Below the pieces are notes generated by a model. The model ran no database searches and was not told the origin of the DNA. It worked only from the letters and a program-made list of their open reading frames with translations. This document shows, piece after piece, positions 43,950 to 52,074 of a stretch of DNA of 64,000 bases. Source of the stretch: Clostridiales bacterium DTU089 (lineage in GTDB: Bacteria > Bacillota > Clostridia > Oscillospirales > Acutalibacteraceae); contig LFSB01000012.1 in NCBI GenBank assembly GCA_001513045.1, positions 1 through 64,000 of the forward strand, read 5' to 3'. The first letter of the stretch is position 1; each line of letters opens with the position of its first letter. The position numbers were made by a program, and so were the translations under genes.

Positions 43950-45588
43950 TTTTGACTCCATTCTCGACTTTCTGTGCGGAGGAATCATGTCGGCAAGCGA
44001 AAGCTCACGGGTTCGGGATGAATTATACGACCATCTCATGTGTCTTTATGAACGAAATGTTTCCGTGGGAATGAGTCCGGATGCTGCCGGCGCCGAGGCA
44101 ATCAGCTCACTCGGAGACAAGCAGCTGCTGCGGCATCAGCTTGCGCAGGTTCACCCTTATTTTCCGCGCCTGACCATCAAAAAAGCTCTGACAATGCTTC
44201 TTGTCGGCTTTATCTTTTCATCCGTTCACATCAATCTGTTTGACGGTATGCAGCAAATCACACAATTTATCGGCAACTCACTTATGCTTACTGCCGCCTT
44301 TTGCATGTCCTCAGCCGGAAAAAAGCCGCGCACTGCATTTGCTGTAAGGGCTGTAAGCTTCATCTGTTCAGTGCTTATATATTTGCTCTCCCCGTTTCTT
44401 GACCGGTACGCAAGTGCAAATATTGTTTTGTTCGGCATACAATTTATTCTGGGCTTTGCAACGTGGTTCTGCATGCTCGACGGTCTGCGCTCCATGACGG
44501 ATGAACATATCTGCGATGACTGTAAGCCTCTGCGCTTCGGATTAAACAAGCTTCTGTACACGGTAACCACCGTGCCCTCATTTTTGGTGCTGATAAGCTC
44601 CGGCGCAAATGAATACAGCTCCTCCATCCCTTTAAATGAAGGTATCGGCTTTATACTTATAATACCCTTTATAGCTTTTCTGATAGCATCCGTTCAGCTT
44701 TTGCTGCGTGTTAACACAGCTCTCTACAAATCGGAGCACGAATACAAAGCTGAAGACCGCGGAGGAGTAAAGCTTGCTTTCTTCTCCTCAGCCGTGTGTC
44801 TGGGCATCGTGCTGTCGATGCTGCTCGGCTGCTGCTACATACGGCAGCCCGCCGAAACTCAGCCGTACAACCGCAACGACATTGAAATGTCCGAAGCGGA
44901 GTACGCCGGCATACGCGCCGCTCTTTTGTCATACGGAATGAGCGATGAGCTTGTAGCCACCCTTCCGAAAAGTGAAATATTGCAATACCGCACACTCAAG
45001 GTCAATAAGAATTCTGCGTTATCAGCAGACTTGTCACAAGCCTGTTTTTCAAATAATTATTCCGAAGGTTATATTTTAAATGAATATCTGCTGCCCATCG
45101 AGGATGAAGCAGGTCATGCGTGTATACGTGTTCTCAGACAAATCAGATGCGAAAACTACAAACAGGCTCAAAGCGGTCCGGGTACAAGAGCGGCATGTTT
45201 TCCGGACTGCGGCAAATACAATTATCTGCCCGCGCAAGGCAGTGATTTTATTCTTATACTCAAAGAAAGCGACGGCATAATTTACTCCTGCAAGCCGCTG
45301 AAAACATACAAAAATACACATTTGAATGTGACGGACGGCGTGGAATTCAGTATGGATTCCTCAACTGATTTCTATTATGCCGTAACCCTCGCCCTCGAAG
45401 GCTATTCCGACGAAGTCTTATATCACTTCAGCCATAAGCTTGTGGTTTTTAAGCAACCTCTCATGGGAACAAAGCGCTCGCTTAAAGAAATTGCGAATTC
45501 CCAAACAATTATGACTGTTGAAAATCCGCTTTATCTGTACATCAACTTTTATACCACCGAAACCTATTTCCCCGATTCCGAAGATTAG
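43936..45588 (+). CDS. HAAS-domain (permease-prefix) membrane protein
   Basis: A 550-residue protein. The N-terminal HAAS/DUF1700-like domain (about residues 1-75) has RVRDELYDHLMCLYERNVSVGMSPDAAGAEAISSLGD. It is followed by about six membrane helices (about 85-290), one more helix near 310, and an extracytoplasmic C-terminal domain of about 220 residues that I do not recognise. The start is TTG at 43936 with GGGAGG 8 bases upstream. Operon with padR suggests envelope-stress or drug response. Confidence 0.82.
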   Translation: MSEHNFDSILDFLCGGIMSASESSRVRDELYDHLMCLYERNVSVGMSPDAAGAEAISSLGDKQLLRHQLAQVHPYFPRLTIKKALTMLLVGFIFSSVHINLFDGMQQITQFIGNSLMLTAAFCMSSAGKKPRTAFAVRAVSFICSVLIYLLSPFLDRYASANIVLFGIQFILGFATWFCMLDGLRSMTDEHICDDCKPLRFGLNKLLYTVTTVPSFLVLISSGANEYSSSIPLNEGIGFILIIPFIAFLIASVQLLLRVNTALYKSEHEYKAEDRGGVKLAFFSSAVCLGIVLSMLLGCCYIRQPAETQPYNRNDIEMSEAEYAGIRAALLSYGMSDELVATLPKSEILQYRTLKVNKNSALSADLSQACFSNNYSEGYILNEYLLPIEDEAGHACIRVLRQIRCENYKQAQSGPGTRAACFPDCGKYNYLPAQGSDFILILKESDGIIYSCKPLKTYKNTHLNVTDGVEFSMDSSTDFYYAVTLALEGYSDEVLYHFSHKLVVFKQPLMGTKRSLKEIANSQTIMTVENPLYLYINFYTTETYFPDSED

Positions 45589-45657
45589 CGGCCTCGCAAA
45601 ACAAAACGGAATCAAAGCTTCCGCTGTTTCAGAAAGCCCTGTGCTCCGCTATGAATA

Positions 45658-45698
45658 CGAAAAATCCCCTGCAACGGTTTTCGTTACAGGGGATTTTT
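45658..45698. terminator. bidirectional intrinsic terminator
   Basis: AAAAATCCCCTG and CAGGGGATTTTT pair, with an inner AACG/CGTT stem around TTTT and A and T runs on both sides. It separates the convergent HAAS gene and the ceramidase-like gene. Confidence 0.9.
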
Positions 45699-45713
45699 AC
45701 TTATTTCTTGAAA

Positions 45714-47138
45714 TTATTTTACTCTTGTCATAACATCGGCAACGGTGTTTGCGAGGGTTTCCGCAGAGAGATATCCGAGAGAATTGGTCTCGTGATAGTG
45801 GCTTCTGTCAAACACATCGCGGCCGTTGGAAACATAGGGCTGCGTCTTATGCAGCACAAAGTCGTTGGGGGCGACAACATAGCCGGTCATGTCGTTTGTC
45901 ACACCGAACACAAGCAAATCCTTGTCCCCGACAATATCGACTATCGGGTCGGGATTTATCTCGGGGCCCTTGCCGGTTGCCGACTTTTCCGCCGGCATAT
46001 ATCCGCCGTAAATGACCTCCGGGAAGCACTCGCCCGGGAAAAGAATTATCTGCTGTGTGCCCAGACGGATATATGTAAGCTCGCTCTTGAGCGCAAGGCC
46101 GAGGTCGCCCTTATCGCAGGGATAGCGCTGGCTGCTCATGATTTTAAGATTTGCCAGCAGTGCGAGCAGACCGTTATCCACCGGATAATAGAATTTCTGG
46201 CGCAAGGCGGTGATGTCCGCGGCCATTTCCTTATCGTTATCTATTGAGAGCGCCGCCTTTGCAAGCGCCTCGCCCTGAAGCTTTGTTCTCTCGGGTTTGT
46301 CCTCGCTGTACATTCCGGGGTCAACCGCACCTATCGCGCCGACGCCGAAAAGAACGTTGGTTTTCTGAGTAAGGTTTATTGTGTGGCGCAGATGATAGGG
46401 ATAATCGGCGCTGCAATCGTGATTCGAGCCGCCGAGAGTGTTCGGATGCGCGGCAAAATTGAGGAACCAGGTTTCTGTTGAGCCGTCATCCGGAACAAAG
46501 CGTATGCGAGTGAGCACATCATGAAGTATTACAGGCTCGCGCTTGTCGTACTGAGCGTCCGGCACATGCACCGTACCGACGTAAAGCTTGCCCTGAGTAC
46601 GGTTTTCATAAGCCTGCTCGCACACCTCTTTAAGAGAAGCGAGCAGCAACGCCATATACTCGGGGTCCTTGCCTGATTTAAGCTTTGTAAGCTGCCCCCA
46701 GTACCCCACCGTATCAAAGCCGGCATGGGAATGAGTGCTGCAGATATTTACTCCTTTACAGCCGGATTTTTTGCAGAAATCCTTCAGCGAATCACGCACG
46801 GCCGTAACCTCGAAATTGGTAAGACCGATGACGTCCGCGCTGCACATAATAATGCCGCCGTTGTCATCCGCGCCTATCCACATCGCGCTTACTGTTACCG
46901 GGTCATGAATGCGGTCAATGGTCTTGTTCATGCCGTGACCGGCTATCCAGTATTTTTTCGCGGTTATGTCCTTTGGCATTACCTCTTTTACGGCATATCC
47001 GCACTTATATGCTGCTCCGCTGATTTTTTCGGGCTGCGCAGACGGAATAGGCTCCGCCTTCACCTTTTTCGCAAGCTTTTTCGCCTTGCTTTTTCCAAAG
47101 CTTCTTACGGCCTTTGCGGCAAATTCATTAAATCCCAT
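45714..47138 (-). CDS. neutral/alkaline ceramidase-like hydrolase
   Basis: A 474-residue protein resembling the N-terminal catalytic domain of neutral ceramidases and related hydrolases. GYAVKEVMPKD, MCSADVIGLTN and CSTHSHAGFDTVGYWG hold the expected zinc and serine residues, and NFAAHPNTLGG is a later metal motif. It starts with a basic Lys/Ala-rich segment and has no signal peptide. The substrate in a bacterium without sphingolipids is unclear; an amidase role is possible. The ATG at 47138 has GGAGG 9 bases upstream. Promoter at 47161. Confidence 0.82.
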   Translation of the reverse strand: MGFNEFAAKAVRSFGKSKAKKLAKKVKAEPIPSAQPEKISGAAYKCGYAVKEVMPKDITAKKYWIAGHGMNKTIDRIHDPVTVSAMWIGADDNGGIIMCSADVIGLTNFEVTAVRDSLKDFCKKSGCKGVNICSTHSHAGFDTVGYWGQLTKLKSGKDPEYMALLLASLKEVCEQAYENRTQGKLYVGTVHVPDAQYDKREPVILHDVLTRIRFVPDDGSTETWFLNFAAHPNTLGGSNHDCSADYPYHLRHTINLTQKTNVLFGVGAIGAVDPGMYSEDKPERTKLQGEALAKAALSIDNDKEMAADITALRQKFYYPVDNGLLALLANLKIMSSQRYPCDKGDLGLALKSELTYIRLGTQQIILFPGECFPEVIYGGYMPAEKSATGKGPEINPDPIVDIVGDKDLLVFGVTNDMTGYVVAPNDFVLHKTQPYVSNGRDVFDRSHYHETNSLGYLSAETLANTVADVMTRVK

Positions 47139-47160
47139 ATCTATCATCCTCCTGAGTTAT

Positions 47161-47189
47161 ATTTTACCAAAACGCACGCTTAAAGTCAA
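47161..47189 (-). promoter_or_regulatory. sigma-A promoter of the ceramidase-like gene
   Basis: On the leftward strand TTGACT (47189-47184), a 17-base spacer and TAAAAT (47166-47161). Confidence 0.65.
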
Positions 47190-47308
47190 TCAGCGTAAAA
47201 GATAAAAAACACGAATATGAAAATAATTTACATTGAGGAAACATTCCGGGCATATATATATGTTATTATTTTATCATAACAACACAACAACCAAGGGAGG
47301 CGACAGGT

Positions 47309-48907
47309 TTGACCCAAACCTTACTTTTGGCTGCTGCGGTAATCACCGCCTGCGTCATATTCAGCAAAATCTCAGGAAAGCTCGGAATCCCGGCACTTCT
47401 CGCATTTATTATTTTAGGGATGTTCTTCGGCTCAGACGGAATAGTAAAAATTGAATTCGACAATTATGAATTCGCCGAAAAAATATGCTCAACCGCGCTG
47501 ATATTTATAATGTTCTACGGCGGCTTCGGCACAAACTGGCAGCAGGCAAAGCCCATTGCCGCGAGGGCGGTGCTGCTGTCCTCACTCGGCACGGTTGCAA
47601 CGGCAGGGCTTGTCGGTGTTTTTTGCCGTTATGTGCTCAACATTGCGGCGCTTGAAAGCTTCCTTATCGGTGCGGTTATAAGCTCCACGGATGCTGCGTC
47701 CGTATTCTCGATTCTCCGTTCAAAGCGGCTTAACCTGCGCGACAACACCGCTTCTCTGCTTGAGCTTGAAAGCGGAAGCAACGACCCGTTTTCATATATG
47801 CTGACAGTTATTGCGCTCGCGCTGATGAACGGCGAGGTGTCCGGCGGCTCATTTGTGTATATGCTGTTTTCACAGCTTGTATTCGCGGTGCTGTTCGGTG
47901 CGCTTACTGCGATGTTTACTATGATATTCTTAAAGAAGGTTAAGCCCTCCGCATCGGGCTTCGACGCAATATTCATCGTCTCTGCCGCACTCGCGGCATA
48001 TGCTCTGCCGACTGCCTTAGGCGGCAACGGCTACCTGAGCGTATACATAACCGGCATAATCCTCGGAAACCGCCGAATAAACAACAAGCAGGCGCTTGTG
48101 CACTTTTTTGACGGCGCAACGGCGCTTATGCAAATGCTTCTGTTCTTTCTTCTGGGACTTTTGGCGTTCCCCTCGCAGCTTCCGTCGGTGGCACTCACCT
48201 CACTTTGTATCGCAGTGTTTCTGACCTTCGTTGCACGACCGATTGCGGTATTCGTGCTTCTTTCACCGTTCAAAAGCAGTCTTCGTCAGCAGCTGCTTGT
48301 TGCATGGTCCGGTATGCGCGGAGCCGCATCAATAGTTTTCGCAATCATGGCGGTCATAAATCCTGCGGTAACCGATAACGACATATTTCATATTGTATTT
48401 TTCATCGTCCTCTTCTCAATACTGCTGCAAGGCTCCCTTATCCCTCTTGCGGCAAGGAAAACCGGCATGACCGACCCGCTCGCCGACGTCATGAAGACCT
48501 TTAACGACTACATCGACAAGGTTCCGGTTCAGTTTATAGAGTTTGAAATATCCCCCTCAAGCCCGTGGTCCGGCAAGTCTGTGGGAGAAATTGTGCTTCC
48601 TCCGGACTGTATACTCGTTCTTCTCATGCGGGGTGACGAAAAAACAGTACCCAACGGCAAAACCGTGCTTGAGACCGGAGACAAGCTGATACTCAGCGGA
48701 AGGGCCGCCGGAGAGATTGAGGGCGTAAATCTGTATGAAAAGCAGGTCGGCATGGATGATGAATGGTCGGATAAGGCTGTATGTGATATTCCCGCCGGCG
48801 AAAAGCTTATCATAATGATAAAGCGTTCCGATGATATAATTATTCCGCGCGGCGATACGGTTTTGCGCGAGCGCGACATACTTGTAATAAACGATGCCGG
48901 AAATTGA
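47309..48907 (+). CDS. CPA1-type potassium/proton antiporter with RCK_C domain
   Basis: A 532-residue antiporter. Twelve or thirteen helices carry ISSTDAASVFSIL and the family ELESGSNDPFSYML (the ND pair is the ion site); then GMRGAASIVFAIMA. A cytoplasmic TrkA-C/RCK_C domain (about 400-530, two repeats) could sense nucleotide or pH. This matches NhaP2/CvrA-type K+ or Na+/H+ exchangers. The start is TTG at 47309 with GGGAGG upstream. A single gene. Confidence 0.92.
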   Translation: MTQTLLLAAAVITACVIFSKISGKLGIPALLAFIILGMFFGSDGIVKIEFDNYEFAEKICSTALIFIMFYGGFGTNWQQAKPIAARAVLLSSLGTVATAGLVGVFCRYVLNIAALESFLIGAVISSTDAASVFSILRSKRLNLRDNTASLLELESGSNDPFSYMLTVIALALMNGEVSGGSFVYMLFSQLVFAVLFGALTAMFTMIFLKKVKPSASGFDAIFIVSAALAAYALPTALGGNGYLSVYITGIILGNRRINNKQALVHFFDGATALMQMLLFFLLGLLAFPSQLPSVALTSLCIAVFLTFVARPIAVFVLLSPFKSSLRQQLLVAWSGMRGAASIVFAIMAVINPAVTDNDIFHIVFFIVLFSILLQGSLIPLAARKTGMTDPLADVMKTFNDYIDKVPVQFIEFEISPSSPWSGKSVGEIVLPPDCILVLLMRGDEKTVPNGKTVLETGDKLILSGRAAGEIEGVNLYEKQVGMDDEWSDKAVCDIPAGEKLIIMIKRSDDIIIPRGDTVLRERDILVINDAGN

Positions 48908-48909
48908 AA

Positions 48910-48950
48910 GACGGAGCGGTTCAACTCAGAGCCGCTCCGTCCTTTTTTAT
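48910..48950 (+). terminator. intrinsic terminator of the antiporter gene
   Basis: GACGGAGCGGTTC and GAGCCGCTCCGTC form a 13-bp stem (one G-U) followed by CTTTTTTATTTTTT. It overlaps the end of the convergent methyltransferase gene. Confidence 0.88.
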
Positions 48951-49663
48951 TTTTTCCTCAATACCGCGGAAATGAAGTTGAGATACTTCCCGGCACCCGC
49001 CTCCATGGATTTACGGTCGCCCACGGCATACTCGTTTTCCTGCATGAGCCAGTCATTCCAGACCTCTTCATTGCTCTGCATCTGCGAGACACTTATGATT
49101 TCCGCGCCGCTGCTGTGTGAAAAAATGCCTCTCCAGTAATCCGTGTCACGCATATACTCCATCTGCTCGGGAGTCCATGACAGCAGCAGCTCCGGAGGAA
49201 GATTGTCGTGGCAATCTTTCTTCATGCCCGGAACAGCTATGTAAATGTATCCGCCCGATTTCACACACGGAAGCAGGCAACGGTCCAGATATTCCTCATC
49301 GCGTCCGAAGTAGTTATAGGAATCCGTACTCACAACCGCGTCAAAAAATTCGTTTTCAAATTCAAGCTGTGACGCATCGGCCTTGACCGGAGTAATCATC
49401 TCGCGCGAAACTCCCATAGAATCAAAGAATTTACGGTTTTCCTCCGGCTCACTCCACAAATCCGCGGCATATACTTTAAAGCCGTATTCCTTTGCAAGGA
49501 ACACAGAGGTCAAGCCCTGACCGCTGCCGAGGTCCATCACAACACTGCCTTCCGGAGTCCTGTTTTCAAGCATGAGCTCCTCAAGCAGCTTGACAGGGTT
49601 GGGTCCCATGATTTTTGCCATGAGTTCGGGGGTATTGTACTTTTCGCTTTTCGGATAATTCAT
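48947..49663 (-). CDS. class I SAM-dependent methyltransferase
   Basis: A 238-residue methyltransferase. SAM motif VMDLGSGQGLTSVFLA, acidic loop VYAADLW and post-motif VKADASQLEFENEFFDAVVS are clear. The substrate is a small molecule by family (UbiE/Methyltransf_11 type). It begins 3 bases after the stop of the methyltransferase-TetR fusion gene, so it is translated from the same transcript and controlled by the same operators. Confidence 0.9.
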   Translation of the reverse strand: MNYPKSEKYNTPELMAKIMGPNPVKLLEELMLENRTPEGSVVMDLGSGQGLTSVFLAKEYGFKVYAADLWSEPEENRKFFDSMGVSREMITPVKADASQLEFENEFFDAVVSTDSYNYFGRDEEYLDRCLLPCVKSGGYIYIAVPGMKKDCHDNLPPELLLSWTPEQMEYMRDTDYWRGIFSHSSGAEIISVSQMQSNEEVWNDWLMQENEYAVGDRKSMEAGAGKYLNFISAVLRKK

Positions 49664-49666
49664 TTC

Positions 49667-51181
49667 TTATTCAGTTCCTTTCATACAATTTAAAAAGTCC
49701 TCAACATGCTTTTTTGCCGAGGCCGTTATTTTTGATTTGTCCCGCGCCGTATCATAGACGGAAATGAGCATGTAAAGCGGCGCGTAAAATTCGAGTGCAA
49801 GCTGCTCCGGCGTTTTACCGTTTGAGCCTTCGGGCGGGGAAGCGGAAAAAATTTCACTCATGTAATCGAGTATTCCTCCGGAAACATACTGCCGGTAGAG
49901 CGCTGACATTTCGGGACTTGAATACTGCTCAAGTGTGAGCATACGCCGAAAGTCCGCCGCAAAGGCGTTTTGCGTCCAGTACTCAAACTGCGCCGTTGCA
50001 AAGCGACCGATATTTTCAAGACAGACCTTTTCATATCGCGGTGTATTTCCGTCGGGAACCTCAAACCTCCTTGAGCGTTCGGCATCGTCGCTCTCCATAC
50101 GCTTGAGGATGCTCTCAAATATGTCCCGCTTGTTTTTATAATGCTTGTAGAGAGCCGCCTGCGTGATACCGAGCCTGCCGGCTATATCTCTGACTGAGAC
50201 TGCCTCATAGCCCCGCTTTGCGAACAGCCGCAGCGCCGTGAGCAGTATTTTCTCCTTGGTGTTGATGAACTGTGTTCCCTTTATTACCGCAAGAGCATAT
50301 GATATGTTTTCAAACGCATCGAGCGCGTCATCGCGGCAAGCGAAGTATCTCTCATCTATCGCCTGTGTGTCGAGCAGCTCATAAACAAGGAAGCTGTGCT
50401 TTTCGAGCATGGAGGAAAGCTGTTCATCGGATGCCGAAAATTTCATCGGCTCCCCTCCCGCCGCTGCCATGGCAAGCATATTCTTGACCCTTGCCGTCTC
50501 AGACGAAAACAGACCTTCATCGGGGAAATCGAAGGCAAGCGTGCTTCCCTCACAGGCAAAGCCCGATATTGCCTCAAGCATCCGTTCAATCTGCTGCCCG
50601 GTGAGGTAATAGCTTACGCCGAACCAGCCGAAAAAGGTTTTTTCGGACGAATCAAAGCCCGCCGCCATAAGCGCGGCAGCTAAATCCTCCTTTGATAAAT
50701 CCACCGGCACGAAGTGAAGCCCGTCCGGAGCTTCAAGCCCGGCTTCCGCAAGACGCTTCTTTTTGTCCTCCTGGGTCAAAGGGTAATCAACCTCAAAAAC
50801 CGTAAGCCTTTTCATAAGCTCCGGCTCTCTCCACGCGAAGGTATCAAGCCCCGCCCCGATTATGACATATTGCGAGGTGCCCGTCATCACGGCCGTGCGG
50901 AGCGCGTCCTCGCAAAAGCGCGCGCGCGCAAGCACCGTGGGTGCAAGCTGCGTGTTGACGAGCCATTCGAGAGCATCCTCCGGGGATTTGAACAGCCCCT
51001 TCTTCTCCGGAGCGAAAAAATCCATGCCCGCGCTTATGTGCTTTTTCATTCCCTCGTATTCGCCGTCACTTATCAGTCGGCGCGCAAAAGAGTCGTAAAA
51101 CACCGGATTTTCGCTCACCTGAGCATGATATGCCCTTACAAAGGCGGACATAAGCGAGGTGACACTTGATTTGTTATCCAT
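49667..51181 (-). CDS. methyltransferase-TetR fusion protein
   Basis: A 504-residue two-domain protein. Residues about 1-305 are a PPM1/LCMT-like SAM methyltransferase (TIGR00027 type), with YVIIGAGLDTFAWR and FGVSYYLTGQQIERML. Residues about 310-504 are a complete TetR regulator: KEKILLTALRLFAKRGYEAVSVRDIAGRLGITQAALYKHYKNKRDIFESIL, then a helical ligand domain. The ATG at 51181 has GGAGG 7 bases upstream. It is followed by a second methyltransferase. The promoter at 51272-51300 contains two copies of a TetR-like palindrome, so the protein probably represses itself and links SAM methylation to gene control. Confidence 0.85.
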   Translation of the reverse strand: MDNKSSVTSLMSAFVRAYHAQVSENPVFYDSFARRLISDGEYEGMKKHISAGMDFFAPEKKGLFKSPEDALEWLVNTQLAPTVLARARFCEDALRTAVMTGTSQYVIIGAGLDTFAWREPELMKRLTVFEVDYPLTQEDKKKRLAEAGLEAPDGLHFVPVDLSKEDLAAALMAAGFDSSEKTFFGWFGVSYYLTGQQIERMLEAISGFACEGSTLAFDFPDEGLFSSETARVKNMLAMAAAGGEPMKFSASDEQLSSMLEKHSFLVYELLDTQAIDERYFACRDDALDAFENISYALAVIKGTQFINTKEKILLTALRLFAKRGYEAVSVRDIAGRLGITQAALYKHYKNKRDIFESILKRMESDDAERSRRFEVPDGNTPRYEKVCLENIGRFATAQFEYWTQNAFAADFRRMLTLEQYSSPEMSALYRQYVSGGILDYMSEIFSASPPEGSNGKTPEQLALEFYAPLYMLISVYDTARDKSKITASAKKHVEDFLNCMKGTE

Positions 51182-51246
51182 ATCATTTCCTCCGCGGTAT
51201 GCAACACCGCAACCTTTTATATGCTTTTGAATCGTGTTCAAAAAAG

Positions 51247-51300
51247 CAAGTTAACACTCGTTCACCTATGTATTATAGTGAACGAGTGTTAACTTGTCAA
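51247..51300 (-). promoter_or_regulatory. consensus promoter with twin TetR operators
   Basis: On the leftward strand TTGACA (51300-51295), a 17-base spacer and TATAAT (51277-51272) are perfect. The spacer is itself one arm of a perfect 19-bp inverted repeat (core GTTAACACTCGTTCAC); the other arm (51247-51265) covers the expected transcription start. The arms are 12 bases apart with -10 between them. Each arm is also an imperfect palindrome (GTGAAC-N4-GTTAAC) of TetR-operator size. This would hold the fusion operon off until an inducer binds. Confidence 0.8.
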
Positions 51301-51309
51301 GCGTTATTT

Positions 51310-51984
51310 TTATTTTTTTCTGTTTTCCCGCTTCTTTCTGTCCTGCGCATCAAGGGCGGCACCTAATGCAGTGCCTATTGCCACACCGAAGCACATTCCG
51401 AGAGCCATATTGTCAAAGCAAAGCCCGAAGCACAGACCGACGCTCAGACCCAGACACATAAAAATAGCTATGTTTGCGCTTGCCGGGCGTTCAAGCTCAA
51501 AGAGCAAGCCCTCCTCACCCTCTCCGGCAGGCTTGAAGCCGCATTTTTCAAGCACGCGCTTTGATGCGTCATTGTCCGCCTGCGTCTGTGCGGAAACCCG
51601 GTAAGCGCCCTTTGCTAACGCCCATTCAGACACAGCCTTGACCGCCTCGCTCGCATAGCCCTTTCCCCGGTAAGGCTCGTCAATTCCGTAGCCCAGCTCC
51701 GTATTGCCGTCCGCGTCCGGCTCGCCCATAAAGCACAGGCTGCCGATTGAGCGGTTTTCCTCCTTGAGGATTATCTGCCAGTTCGTATACCAGAAATACG
51801 TCTTGGGGTTCTGTGCACATGCCTCGTGCATCTGCGCATACGCCTCATCAAGATGCTCATCGCGTACCGTTTTTGATTCGGCAAGCTTCATCGCATCGTC
51901 AAGTTTTTCCTGACCGAGGCAAAACAGCTCCATCTGTGCGGCATCGAGAGGAACAAGCCTCAGTCTTTTGGTTTTTATCTCCAC
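51310..51984 (-). CDS. GNAT acetyltransferase with C-terminal membrane tail
   Basis: A 224-residue protein. Residues about 1-165 are a RimJ/RimL-type GNAT N-acetyltransferase: TKRLRLVPLDA, ELGYGIDEPYRGKGYASEAVKAV (acetyl-CoA loop) and ASKRVLEKCGFK. Residues about 170-220 form two Gly/Cys-rich hydrophobic segments (IAIFMCLGLSVGLCFGLCF, GMCFGVAIGTALGAALDA) and a basic end (DRKKRENRKK), a glycine-zipper-like tail not normal for the family. The start is probably GTG at 51984, with a GAAGTGAG box upstream. Confidence 0.82.
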   Translation of the reverse strand: MEIKTKRLRLVPLDAAQMELFCLGQEKLDDAMKLAESKTVRDEHLDEAYAQMHEACAQNPKTYFWYTNWQIILKEENRSIGSLCFMGEPDADGNTELGYGIDEPYRGKGYASEAVKAVSEWALAKGAYRVSAQTQADNDASKRVLEKCGFKPAGEGEEGLLFELERPASANIAIFMCLGLSVGLCFGLCFDNMALGMCFGVAIGTALGAALDAQDRKKRENRKK

Positions 51985-52074
51985 AGCACTCACTTCTTTC
52001 AATCAAATTATACACAAAAATCACAGCATCGTCAACAAAAAGGCTGCCGCTCAATTAAGCGGCAGCCCCCGGTA

